From the NCBI GenBank assembly GCA_036925085.1, contig JAUPFP010000003.1, positions 992,001 to 1,056,000 on the forward strand: a stretch of 64,000 bases of DNA, given 5' to 3'. This stretch comes from Brachycybe producta. Its lineage: Eukaryota; Arthropoda; Diplopoda; Playtdesmida; Andrognathidae. Shown one piece after another: positions 11,626-22,720 of the stretch (positions are counted from its first letter, which is position 1; each line of letters starts with the position of its first letter). The translations under genes and the position numbers were made by a program. Below the pieces are notes generated by a model. The model ran no database searches, had not been told where the DNA came from, and was given only the letters and a program-made list of their open reading frames with translations.

Positions 11626-14600
11626 TCATCGTCTTAATTGTCCTTTACGAATAATGATATTCCAACGACTATCAGGTGGATAAGTGTGATAATCAAAGAA
11701 GTAGTGAGGCGCGCCTCCATGAGCTGCACTGCCTGATGGTAAAGGTGTCGTTACCTGACTAGGAAGTTGACCCATAGGTTCCTCTTCGACAATCACCTGA
11801 ACGGAAGTTAATATCGAAAGAGAGAAATAAACGACACCCAATCACAGAACGAAACACCCCACAACATTACAACTACGTGCACAAGCGAAACTTTTTGGTC
11901 TTCCCTTCTCACGTCACCAGCGAAAACGACACGTACGAACATTTTGATCAACCCCTATGATGATGTCAAAAGCTTTAAGGTGGCTGAATAGATATTTATT
12001 TTGCTTTTATTAACACACTCCAGATGGCGCCACTGTAGTGACTAATGCTATGCTCCATAGCCGTTTTATGTAAAATTTGGACGCAAAAACGTCAAGTGAA
12101 CGTTTTTTAGAAACAAAATTATGGAAAAAATTCAAATTGTTTTAAAAACTAGAATGGTAAAATATTATGTTAAAAGTTTTTTCGTAACAGTATCTTAAAA
12201 AATAAACAATTTTATAGTTCAGTTTGAAAAATGACCCGTTTTTATGGTTTTTCCATTGAAATTTCATGAAAAAGTATTTTCGGCCATTTTTTAAACTGCC
12301 ATAAAAAGTTTATTTTGAAAGATTTCATCATGAAAAAACTTTCAGCATTATCACCAACTATTCTAGTTTATAAAACAGTTTCGATTTTTTCATAATGTTT
12401 CTCCTAAAAAACGTTCGCTTGAAAAATGTAATTGTTTTTATCAAAACCGCAGATGAAGGTGGGAAGTAACCTCCTACAGAGAACACAATAGCCATATCTG
12501 CAGTGGCGCCATCCAGAATGGAAAAAAACAAAAACTAAATATCTCTTCAGTTACCTTAAGTTAAACGTGATGTCACTGAACTTTTGTTATTGCCCCTTTT
12601 CTGCAGACAATAATATAACACAAGCTTTTTAGATCAACCCCTCTGACGTCACGAGCTTCAAGTTACAAAAATGAGGCGACTGTAAAAGTCACAGGCAGTT
12701 AGAAATAGGTCAGAACTTCAGTTGGCTCCGCCCTTGTTATGACGACCGGCAACTTCTAATTGATTTGTTGTGTGGTTCGACGTTGAAAAGGGCGGAGCAT
12801 GTGACGTCAGACTACATAACCAACCAATTAGAAGTTGCCGGTCGTCATAACAAGGGCGGAGCCAAATGAAGTTCTGACCTATTTCTAACTGCCTGTGTAA
12901 AAGTCTCAGAAGAAAATCCATTCTCATCAAACCAGAAACGAACTTTTCTAAAAAAAAGTAGGTCAGGTGCCTGAAAGTGAGATTCAGGAGGCCTCTTTTT
13001 CGAGGCCTCAATTTAGAGCCACAATACAACACCAAAGAAGCCATGCTTAGACATCCTTGAAGCATGTGCGCTTACCGGCCTCGTCTCGGCCTTATCCGAA
13101 TCCGAACCAGACGAAGAAGGACTTGTAGCCTCTTCGAACAGTCCCGGTATCAGTTCATCCGATCTGTCCTGGCCATTCGATGGACTGGCGCAATAACTCT
13201 CCAGATTACTCAATGTACAAGCATTGGTACAACACTCATCTGAGATTCCCCTTATTTTCAGGCGCCTTCCTGAAGGATGTCTTTCCCCACCGTAAAGGCG
13301 ATTTCCACCGCGTTTCGTCATCAACGGAGAATAAGCTAACAATCATCGCCCATTGAATATGTTACAAAATAAAACATTTCACCGGGTGAGGGGGCAAAGA
13401 GGTGCATTCGGAAACAAAATTAATCATAGAATATTTCTCTTTCCTGTTAATTTCTTAATGATTAGCGCTCGGATTTTGATGCAAATTACAAAGCAAACGT
13501 TTCTCAATCTTTGGCACAAGTGCCAATTGCGAAGTAACAATTCCAGTTTAGAGCAACCAACAATTATGGTTTTGTTTCAATCAAAAAAGCTGGTTAGAGG
13601 CTAGAACTCTTTAGATGACAACTGATAGTAAATAGACATCTAGCCTCTAACCAGATTATTTGATTGAAACAAAACCATAATTGTTGGTTGATCTAAACTG
13701 TGATTGTTACTTCACAATTGGCACTTGAGCCACAGATTGAGAAACGTTTGCTTTGTAATTTGCATCAAAATCCGAACCCTAATTAATAATGATGCATATA
13801 TTTCAAATTAAACTTTTTATGACAGTTTGTTGAAATTACCATAAAATGTTTATTTTGAAAGATATTGTCATAAAATAAGAAGTAACATATTAAAGTATAC
13901 TTCTAAGTTTTGGTTAGAAACTAGAATAACTGTATTTTCATTACGTATATTTTTCAAAATAAACGTTTTGTCACAATTTTTTTTTTAAAAAAAATATTAA
14001 TTTCCATTTTTTTTTTTCTTTCTAAATTTATTATTTTCAAATTTTCCATAAAAAGCTTATTTTAAAATATAACACTTTAAACGATTGAGTACTTTAAATT
14101 TATTAAAAACTAGAATGACTTTTGACTATGCCAAAAAAACACATCAAAATATTGATCTATATTTTAAAATGCCTTAAAAAGTTTATTTTGAAAGATATCG
14201 TCATGAAAACACCTTTTATCACATTTAGCTGTTTATATTCTAGTATTTAATGTATAAATGTAAAAATATTTACATTATTACAATTAGGATTCTGCTAACA
14301 GCCCCCCCCCCCAAAAAAAAATGATAATGGTAGGATGTTATCACTAGGGGCTCGGATTTTTATGAAAATATCAAAACAGAATGTTTCTCAATCTGTGGCC
14401 CCCAAGAGTTAATTATGACCTTTTTTCAATCAAAAACACTGGTTCTAACCACCTGATAGTAACCAGACATCTAGCCTCTAACCAGCCATTTATTATTTTG
14501 ATTAGAAAAAAAAAACATAATTACAGTTTCTCTAATAATGATGATGATTAGGGATCGGATTTTTATGCACTATCAATCAAATCGTTTCTCAATGTGTGGC

Positions 14601-15220
14601 CCAAGTTGGCCAATGGTGAAGTAATAATCGTCATTAGAGCAACTGCAATTATGCTTTTTCTAATCAAAAACATTGGTTACTATCAGTTGTCAACTAGAGT
14701 TCTAGCCTCTAACCAGTGTTTTTGATAGAAAAAAAACCCATAAATTTTGGTTGATATTTAAATGAGTTTGTTGCTTCCCAATTGGGCCACAAATTGAGAA
14801 AAATTGCATAAAAATCCGAGCCCTAATGATGATTACTTCACAATTGGTTCTTGGGGGCCACAGATTGAGAAACAGTTTGCTTTGATATTTGCATAAAAAT
14901 CCGAACTCTGGTTATGACTATGATGTGGTAAAAAGAGAGAGAGAGAGACGTGGTAACCCACCGCTCCCCATCGGTTCTTAACCACCGTACTCACAAGATC
15001 TCTTAAAGTGGTAATGGTACCCACGACTTCCGCATACAAAACTAAGCATACGAGGAATGTATTCGCCGCAAAGACGATATTTTCTCGGTGCGGCCGAATC
15101 GACTTCTGTTACCGAAATCAAAACGATTGCGGCGGCGAAAATGCAAACGATACTGAAAAGGACCATTTGGTTCAACGATGAAGATGATGACCGACGGTGG
15201 TGAAGGAGGAAGTGGTTCAT
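11626..15220 (-). CDS. Insulin-like peptide precursor with IGF-like C-terminal extension
   Basis: Predicted secreted insulin-superfamily hormone of 218 residues. Coding exons (minus strand): 15220-14995, 13335-13076 and 11796-11626, with introns 13336-14994 (phase 1) and 11797-13075 (phase 0) at GTGAGT/AG and GTAAGC/AG sites. An internal Met at 15166 directly precedes the hydrophobic signal peptide (residues 19-43) and is an alternative start. The B chain has LCGEYIPRMLSFVCGSRG, with Cys51 and Cys63 twelve apart as in insulin. KR (73-74), KR (83-84), RR (99-100) and KIR (102-104) offer convertase sites around a roughly 30-residue C peptide. The A chain from Gly105 is GISDECCTNACTLSNLESYC, the canonical CC-x3-C-x8-C. 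It continues for 94 residues, acidic and Ser-rich and then His/Tyr-rich, split by the second intron: a D/E-domain-like tail as in IGFs. The phase-1 intron after the B chain matches insulin/IGF genes. Exon joining is inferred from frame and splice sites. Confidence 0.9.
11981..12556. mobile_element. Complete M6 element with M1-like core (intron 2 of insulin-like gene)
   Basis: Left arm ATATTTATTTTGCTTTTATT then CCAGATGGCGCCACT; right arm AGTGGCGCCATCCAGA then AACTAAATATCTCTTCAG. Between them are M1 arms (TTTCATCATGAAAAAAC ... TTCTAGTTTATAAAAC) at about 12140-12385. It is the intact reference copy for 2660-3030 and 41618-41860. Confidence 0.75.
12691..12896. mobile_element. M2 MITE in intron 2 of insulin-like gene
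   Basis: Ends ACAGGCAGTTAGAAAT and ATTTCTAACTGCCTGT, with a perfect 9-bp target duplication GTAAAAGTC (12682-12690, 12897-12905). The core carries inverted GGCTCCGCCC, CCAATTAG boxes and TGACGTCA. No coding capacity. Confidence 0.9.
13461..14830. mobile_element. M4 and M1 elements filling intron 1 of insulin-like gene
   Basis: M4 hairpins at about 13461-13787, 14345-14535 and 14550-14827, with a half copy at 14835-14915, all ending in variants of TCGGATTTTTATG. M1-derived arms occupy 13790-14245 (three partial copies with TTTATTTTGAAAGATAT). A poly-C/poly-A run is at 14301-14320. The intron is almost entirely transposon. Confidence 0.7.
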
Positions 15221-15239
15221 TTTCGAAAAATGGTTAAAC

Positions 15240-15262
15240 AAATTGAACCGAAATTGATCTAA
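15240..15262 (-). promoter_or_regulatory. Splice acceptor just upstream of insulin-like gene start
   Basis: On the minus strand a pyrimidine-rich tract ends in CTTTTTAG at 15259, leaving 38 nt of leader before the ATG at 15220. It indicates a 5'-UTR intron or a spliced-leader trans-splice site; no upstream exon was identified. Confidence 0.5.
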
Positions 15263-15339
15263 AAAGATAAATAAAAAAACCCCCGACACAAAATTCTACT
15301 TTTTTTTTTTAAAAAAAAAGCGCTTTTTACATAGAAGTA

Positions 15340-15600
15340 ACTTTAAAAACTAGAATAGTAAAAATAATAAACGTTTGAAAAACGACCAACTTAATGAAAA
15401 GTTCAAGTTTTCATAAAACGTTTATTTTAAACGATAAATATAAATCAAGACAAAGAGATTTGAAAATTTGTTAGAAATTAAACTAATAATTATTAAAGAT
15501 ATCTTTCAAAATAAACTTTTCTTGACGAAAGTTTCTTTTGAAAGTGATTAATTTACATATTTACACTTCTAGTTTCTAAGACACTTTTTTAATTTCTTCC
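15340..15600. mobile_element. Degenerate M1 hairpin
   Basis: Diverged arms CTTTCAAAATAAACTTTTCT and TTTATTTTAAACGAT, and the terminal CTTCTAGTTTCTAAGACAC, place this as an old M1 copy upstream of the minus-strand insulin-like gene. Confidence 0.55.
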
Positions 15601-15628
15601 TGAATTTTGCTTCAATTCCTTGAAATAT

Positions 15629-16282
15629 ACAGTGAAAACCGTTTAACACGAAAAGTCGGATAACACGAATTATATTTTCTGTTTGGTCGCTTAGAATAAA
15701 GTTAGAATAGTTTAAAAAACAATTTCTTTTAACACGAAAAAAATATTCCAGTCTCTTTAATTTCGTGTTACGGTGTTCATTTCCACTGTACAGTCAAAAC
15801 CGTTTAACATGCTAAATCCGATAACACGAAATATCTGATTAACACAAAATATAATTTCGATTCTGTCCCTTAGAATGGCATAGAAATTTGTTCTTTTAAA
15901 ACGAAAAAAATTACTCCGATCTATTCTAGTGATAAATGATTTCCATTGTACGATGAAAATCGTTTAACACAAAAATTCGGATAACAAAAAAATATAATTT
16001 CGGTCCGATCCCTTAGAATTTCATAAAAATTTGTTCTTTTAACACGAAAAAAAAATACTCCAGTATATTCCAATTGGTAGTTAATTGGTGTTAAACGATT
16101 CCCATTGTACAATGATAACCGTTAAACACAACAATTCGGATAACACGAAAAATGTGATAAATCTGATGACTCAAAAGATGTTTTTGGTCCGATCTTTTAG
16201 AATAACATAAAAAAATGTTCTTTTAAAACGAAAAAAACATATTCCGGTGCCTTCCATTTCGTGTTAAACGATTTCTACTGTA
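15629..16282. mobile_element. Four-unit tandem array of pogo/mariner-like MITEs
   Basis: Units begin at about 15629, 15790, 15950 and 16109, so the period is 159-161 bp. Each starts like ACAGTGAAAACCGTTTAACA and ends like GTGTTAAACGATTTCTACTG, joined through a shared TA. CAGT ends, TA boundaries and GTTTAACACGAA arms resemble pogo/Tc1-mariner termini. A degenerate relative is at 23577-23695. No transposase. Confidence 0.75.
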
Positions 16283-16740
16283 TTATACTTATTTTAAGTT
16301 ACTTTTTTTTTCCAAATAAAATCCAAATATGCAAATTTGTTCCCTTTTTCTCCGAAGAAGAACCAAAAAAAGAACACAAAACTGAATAAAATATTTTCTC
16401 CAAAAGAAATAATTCCTAATAATATTTAGGACCCCCTCCCCCCCCCCCAATAATAAATCCAAAATATATTGGGTTCTGTTTTATGACGTCATAAATCCAT
16501 TGCCCACATTTCTCATTGGTTCATTTCCAAATATTATATGTATTAAGACTAATGATATATCTATATTTATCAAGACTAGAAGAGGATTTATTATTTTGAA
16601 CCACTTAAAAAAGAAACCGGAAATCTAACTTAGTTGTGTCCAAATTCGGGTTTTAACTTTTAGAAGAAGAAAAAACAAAAAAAACATTCAAAACACAAAG
16701 AAGAAAAATAACGAAAAATTCAATATTTCAGCTAATTTTA
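16283..16740. other. AT-rich intergenic stretch, no gene seen
   Basis: Contains a poly-C run (16435-16449) and a TGACGTCA at about 16483. No repeat family or gene is recognised. Confidence 0.3.
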
Positions 16741-17215
16741 TAGAAAACATAGTTTTAAAACTCTGTTAGAAACTAGAATAGTCCATCAATATGATAAAGT
16801 GTGTGTTTTTTTCCATAAAAAACTGGAATAGTAGGTGAAAACATGCAAATAGTATAAAATTTATCATGTTATTTTTTTAAAATAAAAACTTTTTATGACA
16901 TTTTTGAAAAATCCATAAAAAGTTTATTTTGAAAAATCCATAAAAAGTTTATTTTGAGAAATCCATTAAAAGTTTATTTTGAAAAATCCATAAAAAAATT
17001 TATTTTGAAAAATCCATTAAAAGTTTATTTTGAAAAATCCATAAAAAGTTTATTTTGAAAAATCCATTAAAAGTTTATTTTGAAAAATCCATAAAAAGTT
17101 TATTTTGAAAAATCCATTAAAAGTTTATTTTAAAAAAATCATAAAAAGTTTATTTTAAAAAATATCATAACGTTCCTCTTAGCACGTTTATTTACTAATC
17201 TAGTTTTTAAGATGT
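16740..17215. repeat. M1 element whose arm expanded into a ~25-bp tandem array
   Basis: From about 16905 to 17160 the M1 arm sequence CATAAAAAGTTTATTTTGAA is repeated about ten times at 24-26 bp. Forms with CCATAAAAAG and CCATTAAAAG tend to alternate, giving a ~50-bp higher-order unit. Both outer M1 ends are still present (GTTAGAAACTAGAATAG at 16766 and CTAATCTAGTTTTTAAG at 17195). Confidence 0.8.
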
Positions 17216-17279
17216 TTATAAAAAACATTTGATTTTGGAATTCTGGTAAATTGTGCCGTTTCTGAGAAGAGCAACATTA

Positions 17280-19080
17280 AAGAGAAAATTGAAACTACAT
17301 TAGAAACTAGAAGGGTTGCTGAAACAATAGTATTTAGTTCATGGCTGGTATATCTTTCAAAATAAACGTTTTGAAATTTAAAAATGTTTTTTTCTAAAAC
17401 TGCAGAGATTTCAAAAATTCACCCAAATTCATAAAACATCTTTAATTCACTTAACTTAACTCACAGAAATAGTTCATTTTGAAAGATATCATCAAGAAAA
17501 TACTTTTAACGTAATCGTCTGTTATTCTAGTTTCTAATATTCATCTTTAAAGTTGCTGCTTCTAAAAAAGCTGAATAATTACATTTCTAGTTTTTTTTTG
17601 CAGTGAGTTATATTCTAGTTAGTATAAAAAACTAGAATGGCCACCACTTTTATCTTTTATTTTTGCTCAGATATTTATTTTTTTCTTCCTTAAGGTCAAT
17701 TTAGTTAATTTGATGTTTTCATTGATTTGATTGAAAGAAATCTAAAATTTTCCTAACTTTTAACAAAAGAAGAACAACAATTGAGAGGAGGAACACGACT
17801 CTCAAGAAACCCTTAAAAGTGTCTCTCAACAATCCCCGCCCACTATCAACCAAAAAAAACCCATTCTAATATTGGAAGGAAAATCTTTCAAAATAACATT
17901 TAAGATGTTTTACGAAAAAGCCGAATTATCCGAACTCTCGGTTATTTTTTTTTTGCATTTTAGAAAAGCAAAATACAAAAGAAAAATTGAAAGTGTGTTA
18001 GAAACTAGAAGGGTAGCTGAATCACTTCATAGTAATTTTCATGTTGTTATATCTTTCAAAATAAACTGTTTATAAAAAATTTAAAAAATAAGCCAATTTT
18101 AATCGGAAAATGTTGTAAAAAGTTTATTTTGAAAGATAATAACATGAAAATTTCTATGAAGTGATCTTTTTAACCTTCAATTTCTCCTAAGAAACCATTC
18201 TAGTTTTAGAAACTAGAACAGGTAACCTTAATCACTTAAAGAACACTCTCGTGTTAATTAATATCTTTCAAAATAAACTTTTTAAGCAAGTTTGGAAATG
18301 ACTCAACTTGAAGCAGACTTGAACAGATATTTTTTAAAAAAAATATTGTTTATAAAAAGTTCATTTTGAAAGATATCAACATGAAAGTACTATCAAGTGA
18401 TTCAGTAGCAACCCTTCTAGTTTCTAAAACATTTTCAAGAGTTTTCTTAGTGTTTAATGACTCTTCTCCACTGTCATTCTTAGAAGACTGAAAGCATTTT
18501 TTAGAAACTAGAAGGGTCAGCTCAAGTTGTAATCTTTCAAAATAAACTTAAAAATGACCCATTTTTAAGCGGATGACGTTTAGCAAACGATATTTTCTGT
18601 AATTTTTATCTATAAAAAGTTTTATTTTGAAAGATATCAACAAGAAAATTACCCTTAAGTGATCCAGCAACCCTTCTAGTTTCTAAAACACTTTCAGCTT
18701 CTTCTTAGTGTTGCTTTTCTGAAACTGTAGAAAATAATCAACAGTTCGAAAATCAGCTGTTTATGAAACATCTTTAGAATAAATTGAAAGTGTTTTAGAA
18801 ACTAGAAGGGTTGCTGAATCACTTAAGGGCAATTTTCATCGTTGATATCTTTCAAAATAAACTTTTATTAAAGTTTAAAAATGACCATACTTAATTTAAA
18901 CAGATATTTTTTTAAAAAAATTTCTGTCTATAAATAGTTTATTTTGAAAGATATCAGCATGGAAAAAAACCGTCAAGTGACTCAACAACCCTTCTAGTTT
19001 CTAAAACACTTTCAACTTCTCCTTAGTGTTGCTTTTCTGAAACTGTAGAACATTTTCTAAAACTAAACTAAATCTTAACT
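17280..19080. mobile_element. Cluster of M1 hairpins
   Basis: Copies at about 17295-17540, 17985-18195, 18205-18435, 18490-18700 and 18785-19015, each with facing TTTCAAAATAAAC / GTTTATTTTGAAAG arms and CTTCTAGTTTCTAAAACA ends. Several share the outer flank CTCCTTAGTGTTGCTTTTCT. Confidence 0.8.
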
Positions 19081-19825
19081 AGAATTATTAAACAGAAAAA
19101 AAAGGTTTTTCAAAAATTGGAAATACTTACATGAAAATGTTGCAAAATATAAAATTCCACTTTTATTGTAAAATATTTGAAAACTTGTTGTGTCGTTTTT
19201 TCTTTTTCAATTAAATATTATTTTTCAACACAAGTTAAGAATAAAATTTATGCAAATGATGTGTATCACACACACACAGACAGACACAGTTGTCTTAATA
19301 AAAAGTAACTTGAAATTCAGTTACATTTTATACTTTTATATTTTGAGCTATAAGAAAAGCAGAAAAATGAAAAAAAAGTGGGCGGAAAAAAAAAAGCATA
19401 ACCAGAACAAAAAAATATATCATTTTGTAATTTAGTTGAATTTCTCCAATGAGAATGAATTGCGAATGTTCTCTTTTATTTTTAACTATATCTTTTCAAA
19501 TTGCAATTTCTACGTTTCTTTTGTATCATTTGTCATCAATTATTCTTGTTCATCTCTTCATTTAACATTAGAAAAGTCGAATTTACCAAGAAAATATTTG
19601 CATATTTCTAGACATTTGTAGGCGAATTTATTAGAAACCCCTTACCACCACCCCCTTTTACATGTTTACAAAATTAGAAAGTTCATTATTCAACATTTTA
19701 GGGTGAGTCCAGACTAGAACAGAACAAGCAACATGTTTTCGATATATCGATATTTCGATTTTTTTTCTCCCAATATTTAGATTTTTCGGTTTTTCATTTT
19801 TTCTCGATTTTTTTTTTATTTTTCT
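19080..19825. other. AT-rich intergenic stretch, no gene seen
   Basis: Open frames here are AT-rich, lysine- and phenylalanine-heavy and without domains. A short CA run is at 19270-19280. Confidence 0.35.
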
Positions 19826-20040
19826 CAATTTTGTCGATATATCGTTCAAGAATCGATTTTTTCCTCAATTTTGTCGATATATCGTTTAAGAATCGATTTT
19901 TTCCTCAATTTGTTCGATATATCGTTAAAGAATCGATTTTTTTCTCAATTTTTTCGATATATCGTTAAAAATCGATTTGTTTATTTTTCTCAATTTTTTC
20001 GATACATCGTTTAAAAATCGATTTTCTTTTTAAATATCGG
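19735..20040. repeat. TCGATATATCG tandem repeat, ~40-bp unit
   Basis: Five degenerate units of about 40 bp built from TCGATATATCGTT and AATCGATTTTTTCCTCAA. The unit is rich in palindromic TCGATATATCGA and ATCGAT sites, so single strands could form serial small hairpins. Confidence 0.75.
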
Positions 20041-20830
20041 AACGAATTTGGGTTTGTTTCCTAAATATCGCCAAAAATGAAAATCTCTATTCCATTGACC
20101 ACCTTTCAGCAGTATTTTTTTTTCTATGATGGAACCCTGTTTCGAGAGTTCAAGATAACTTTTTTCTGATTTAATTTTTCCCTATAAGCCACTAGTTATT
20201 CCCTCATTACCATTCTAGTATTTATAAAATCTTAAATACATTAAATAAACATAAAGTATTATAATGACTATTAAGAGTCCTGGCCCTTCTAGTTTTTTAA
20301 TGATCAAGTGCTATCAAAAAGCAGAATTGCCCCTTTGCTTCAAAAGTTAAGAAACCTCTTTTGGTCTTCTTATTTTATGATAAAAAATAAATAAATCCAA
20401 CTGAATAGTTTATTTTATAAAATAAATAACCCATCGAATTTTAAATGTGTTCAATTAAGCGGATCTTGAAATTCTAGTATCAAAGATTTCAATTGAAAGA
20501 AAGAAAAAAAGAAGATTTATTCAGAAATTGAAAAGATTTCCGAAACTAATTTGAAAATTGCTTCCAATAAAATTGATTGCAATCTATTCAGAATATATAT
20601 TCAAAATATATTATTATTATTATTCAAAATAAACAACATTCCAATTATGTCTGCTGCATATTCAAGAAAAAAAAGTAGAAAAAAAAACAAGGCAGCCATC
20701 TTGAATTATTTTTGGTCACTTTTCTAGTGGACAAAACGCCCCCCCCCCCCCCCCCGAAGGCCCCCGCAATGTCATAAGGTCACTCAACTTTATTATGAGA
20801 ACAGCCGAATTTTTGAGGAGCTAAATTAAA
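20041..20830. other. Intergenic stretch, no gene seen
   Basis: AT-rich sequence with a poly-C run of about 18 near 20731-20754. No supported features. Confidence 0.3.
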
Positions 20831-21345
20831 AGAAACTAGAAAATATTTTACAAACTAGAAAGGTGATTCAATTCAATCACTCAAGAATCTTTTAAAGTTG
20901 ATTGATATATTTCAAAATAAACTTTTTATAAACAAAATATCGTCTTGTTTAAAGTTGAGATAAAAAGTTTACCCTTCTAGTTTCTAAAACACATTCAATT
21001 TTTTCTTTACTTTGGACCCGAAAAACAGAATAACCAAGTTGCTTTTTTTTTAAATCTTCTAGTTTTTAAAACACTTTCAATTTCTTTGTTGAAGTATTTT
21101 TAAAGTGTCAAAGGCGACTCGAACTCGGATTATTCAGGTGCAAAGTAAAGAGAAACTTGAATGTGTTTTAGAAACTAGAAGGGTAAACTTTTTACTGAAG
21201 TTTGAAAATGGGTTCAACTTTTAAACAAACGATATTTTTTTTGAAATTTGTGTTTTTAAAAAGTTTATTTTGAAAAATATCAACATTAAAATACTCTGGA
21301 GTGATTGAGTTACCCTTCTAGTTTCTAAAACACTTTCAAAGCTAT
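20830..21345. mobile_element. Two M1 hairpins
   Basis: A partial copy at about 20850-21000 and a fuller copy at 21160-21340 (TTTTAGAAACTAGAAGGGTA to TACCCTTCTAGTTTCTAAAA), with an extra end fragment near 21055-21085. Confidence 0.7.
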
Positions 21346-21833
21346 TATTTGAAGAAAAAAAAATAAAACTCAAACTTTCCCTACTGTAAATACAGCCTTA
21401 AGTTAACATTTTCTGTGGGAAGAAGAAGACGACGACAAAAACTGACCACCTGGAGTGCAAATTACTGAAAATCAGAGTTCTCTGATTGTTCATTTTGAAC
21501 AACTTCAGATTTACTAATTTTAAATCTTTTTTTTCTGTTTTCTTTATGGATTTTCTCCATTTGTTTATCATTTTGTTTTCCTTATGTTTGGCTAACAGAC
21601 AAAATAAGAAAAGATTAACACCAGGTGGCGTTCTCTTAAATTATTCAGAATTAAACATAATCTTGCTTATAAAACAAAATTGAAATTATAAAACGCAAAG
21701 GTTTAATAATTTCATTACTCTTCTAGTTTTTAACAGATTAAAGTTCAAATTGCCAAGTATCCACTTTGAATTTAAGACTAAGTCAAAGCACCTAGTTAGA
21801 GAGTTGAGGTCTATATCCATATCTGGATGATAT
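21346..21833. other. Intergenic stretch, no gene seen
   Basis: One open frame of 65 codons is AT-rich with no domain. Near 21795-21860 an inverted TTAGAGAGTTGAGG / CTCTAAC pair is visible. Confidence 0.3.
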
Positions 21834-22172
21834 AAACCTCAAAATTCTAGCCTCTAAATGGGTTCTCTAACTGAATAAAACAATCTTCTACTGGTTGCCT
21901 TAATAATAAAATACAAGGTGATACCAAAACAAGCTGTCAATGATGTAAACCTCAAAATTCTAGCCTCTAAAGAGGTTCTATAACTGAATAAAACAATCTT
22001 CTACTGGTTGAATTAATAATTAAATACAGGGTGATACCAAAATAAGTTGTCAATGATATAAACCTCAAAATTCTAGCCTCTAAAGAGGTTCTCTAACTGA
22101 ATAAAACATTTTTTTAGTGGTTGCCTTAGTAATAAAATACAGGGTGATACCAAAACAAGTTGTCAATCAACA
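21834..22172 (+). repeat. 113-bp tandem repeat, three units
   Basis: AAACCTCAAAATTCTAGCCT begins units at 21834, 21947 and 22060, an exact 113-bp spacing. Each unit also holds GGTTCTCTAACTGAATAAAA and GGGTGATACCAAAA. The AGCCTCTAA motif is shared with M11/M4 hairpins, so the unit probably derives from such an element. Confidence 0.85.
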
Positions 22173-22720
22173 ATTGTTACAGATAACAATTGGTTCAACC
22201 TGTGATTTTGGCTCCTCCTTCTCACCTGTATTCTATGAGAAATCCAATAAGAAACCAACCTTTTGATACATTTTACATTATATTGTGTATATTGTATAAT
22301 GTGACAATAAATTCTTAGAAAAAGAAAATTCCATTAATAATTGTTTTGTGTGGAGGAGAGAAAAACGAACAACAAGAAGAAGAAAAATCGTTCAAAATAA
22401 AAGAACAATTTCATTTTAATAGTTCTTCATTTTATTTGAGAGAAGAAAAGAAGAAAAAAAAAAGTTTAAAATTAACAACAATGACAACTTTGTGTCAGAG
22501 ATAAATTCAACTAAAAAAAAACAACCTCGGATTATAAATTTAATAATTTTATTTCAAAATAAGTAATTATTATATATTTTATTTTATAAAATCGTTAAAA
22601 ATCGGTTCAACGAATTATTTTAATAACAATATTTTTAAAAAAAAGTAAGTTCCTTTTTTTTATCTTCTTATTTTATGAATTTTATTAAATTTTTATTATT
22701 GTCAAAATTTTGTAAATTTT
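22173..22720. other. AT-rich intergenic stretch, no gene seen
   Basis: Purine-rich AGAAGAAGAAAA strings and AT-rich DNA without coding signal. Confidence 0.3.

Noticed and set aside
14833..15039. Minus-strand 68-codon frame overlapping the B-chain exon
   Set aside because: Different frame from the insulin B chain; its sequence is M4 transposon and exon shadow.
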